Assembly (NCBI GenBank): GCA_964564625.1
Contig: CAZMBE010000008.1
Location: 1 to 64,000 of the forward strand
DNA: 64,000 nt
Direction of reading: 5' to 3'
From: UBA2185 sp964564625
GTDB lineage: Bacteria; Desulfobacterota; Syntrophia; Syntrophales; UBA2185
This document shows positions 63,555 through 64,000 of this stretch, piece by piece (position 1 is the first letter of the stretch; every line of letters begins with the position of its first letter). The notes beneath the pieces were generated by a model. The model was not told where the DNA came from, made no database searches, and saw only the letters and a list, made by a program, of their open reading frames with translations. The position numbers and the translations under genes were made by a program.

Positions 63555-64000
63555 TCAGTCCATATATTTCAATGCCTCTTCGGCTTCAGCGCGGACGATA
63601 TATGCATAGTCCCACGCGAACGCTTCATCCAGCCCCGAAATTCTGCCCAGCGCCTTTTTGGCGAGAGCCTTCTCTTTAGGGCCGATAAATCCGAACTTTG
63701 CCATCTTCCCTATACTGCGTACCGCCTTTGCCCGAACGGTAGAGTGGCTGTCCGACAGGTTTTTCGTAAGAGCGCGAAACATGTTACTCCTTGTTTTTGG
63801 AGTAATCCGCTGAGGTTTCAGATGCTCAACCAGCTTTCCCAACAGCCGGGATGCCGTATCCCGGACCTCTGCATTGGAGTCATCCATGGCCACGATTACC
63901 TTGGGAATGATGGAAGCCATCTCCGGCGCCTGGATTTTCCCCATGGCATAGAGCGCAAAAATTCTCATGTAGGGATCGAAAGACCCTGAGTAGAACTTGA
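63555..64000 (-). CDS. HEAT-like repeat protein, partial at window edge
   Basis: The frame continues to the edge (KFYSGSFDPYMRIFALYAMG), so the visible part is the C-terminal 148 residues. It has repeated helix pairs such as VIVAMDDSNAEVRDTASRLLGKLV and LSDSHSTVRAKAVRSIGKMAK. HEAT-like repeat proteins are scaffolds, and no catalytic domain is visible in this piece. The start is beyond the window; an internal ATG at 63968 is probably not the start. Confidence 0.75.
   Translation of the reverse strand, partial: KFYSGSFDPYMRIFALYAMGKIQAPEMASIIPKVIVAMDDSNAEVRDTASRLLGKLVEHLKPQRITPKTRSNMFRALTKNLSDSHSTVRAKAVRSIGKMAKFGFIGPKEKALAKKALGRISGLDEAFAWDYAYIVRAEAEEALKYMD

Noticed and set aside
1..64000. CRISPR arrays, tRNA or rRNA genes
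   Set aside because: No regularly spaced repeat array, no cloverleaf-like stretch and no rRNA-like sequence was seen.

Overview
The window is about 64 kb of a strictly anaerobic, Gram-negative chromosome, most likely a Desulfobacterota (former Deltaproteobacteria) lineage of the Syntrophales/Syntrophorhabdales kind. This is inferred from content: LPS genes (hldD, kdsB) and a TonB system show an outer membrane; a four-subunit 2-oxoacid:ferredoxin oxidoreductase, an iron-sulfur type PurF, a small siroheme sulfite reductase and butyrate kinase with phosphotransacylases suggest an anaerobe; and a dispersed inverted-repeat element of a kind I associate with these lineages lies beside archease. One 100-N gap (46294-46393) shows that this is a scaffolded draft.

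Layout. 0-3.8 kb is accessory: an XRE/ImmA-type regulator-protease diverges from a zinc-finger/HTH/Panacea antitoxin-like gene, which is followed by a GIY-YIG gene broken by an amber codon and then by an RNase H-fold orphan. 3.9-8.9 kb holds two TRL-like lipoproteins, a GNAT-like protein, and a ptb-ptb-buk operon with a ferritin-like gene. 8.9-21.3 kb is mixed housekeeping and envelope: an EEP phosphatase, a CBS protein, SppA, a membrane metallophosphoesterase, TPR proteins, an LsrF-like aldolase plus zinc dehydrogenase, a PG-binding/CHAP protein, a sirtuin and an orphan GspE/PilB ATPase. 21.4-25.5 kb is korDABC, interrupted by an exact 946-bp tandem duplication that creates an in-frame KorC-KorB chimera. 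25.5-34.8 kb carries small redox and zinc proteins, carB-purF with a clear promoter, rtcB and archease.

35-48.3 kb is the replication-origin neighbourhood: gyrA, gyrB, dnaN, dnaA, parB, parA and rsmG, all on the minus strand. DnaA-box-like sites flank dnaA, and an AT-rich spacer separates dnaA from dnaN. From 49.3 kb rightwards almost everything is on the plus strand, as expected if replication diverges from this region. 49-54 kb carries a TrmJ-like methyltransferase, an iron alcohol dehydrogenase, hldD-kdsB and an acyltransferase.

54.9-63.4 kb is a corrinoid import and remodelling locus: btuF, a cobalamin riboswitch, btuC-btuD, a second cobalamin riboswitch that overlaps the 3' end of btuD, a BtuB-like TonB receptor, a CbiR-like TIM-barrel protein, cbiP and a TonB-like protein. 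The genes together describe uptake of external cobamides across both membranes, hydrolysis of the lower-ligand loop to a cobinamide/cobyric-acid-level intermediate, and rebuilding. The window ends inside a HEAT-repeat gene.
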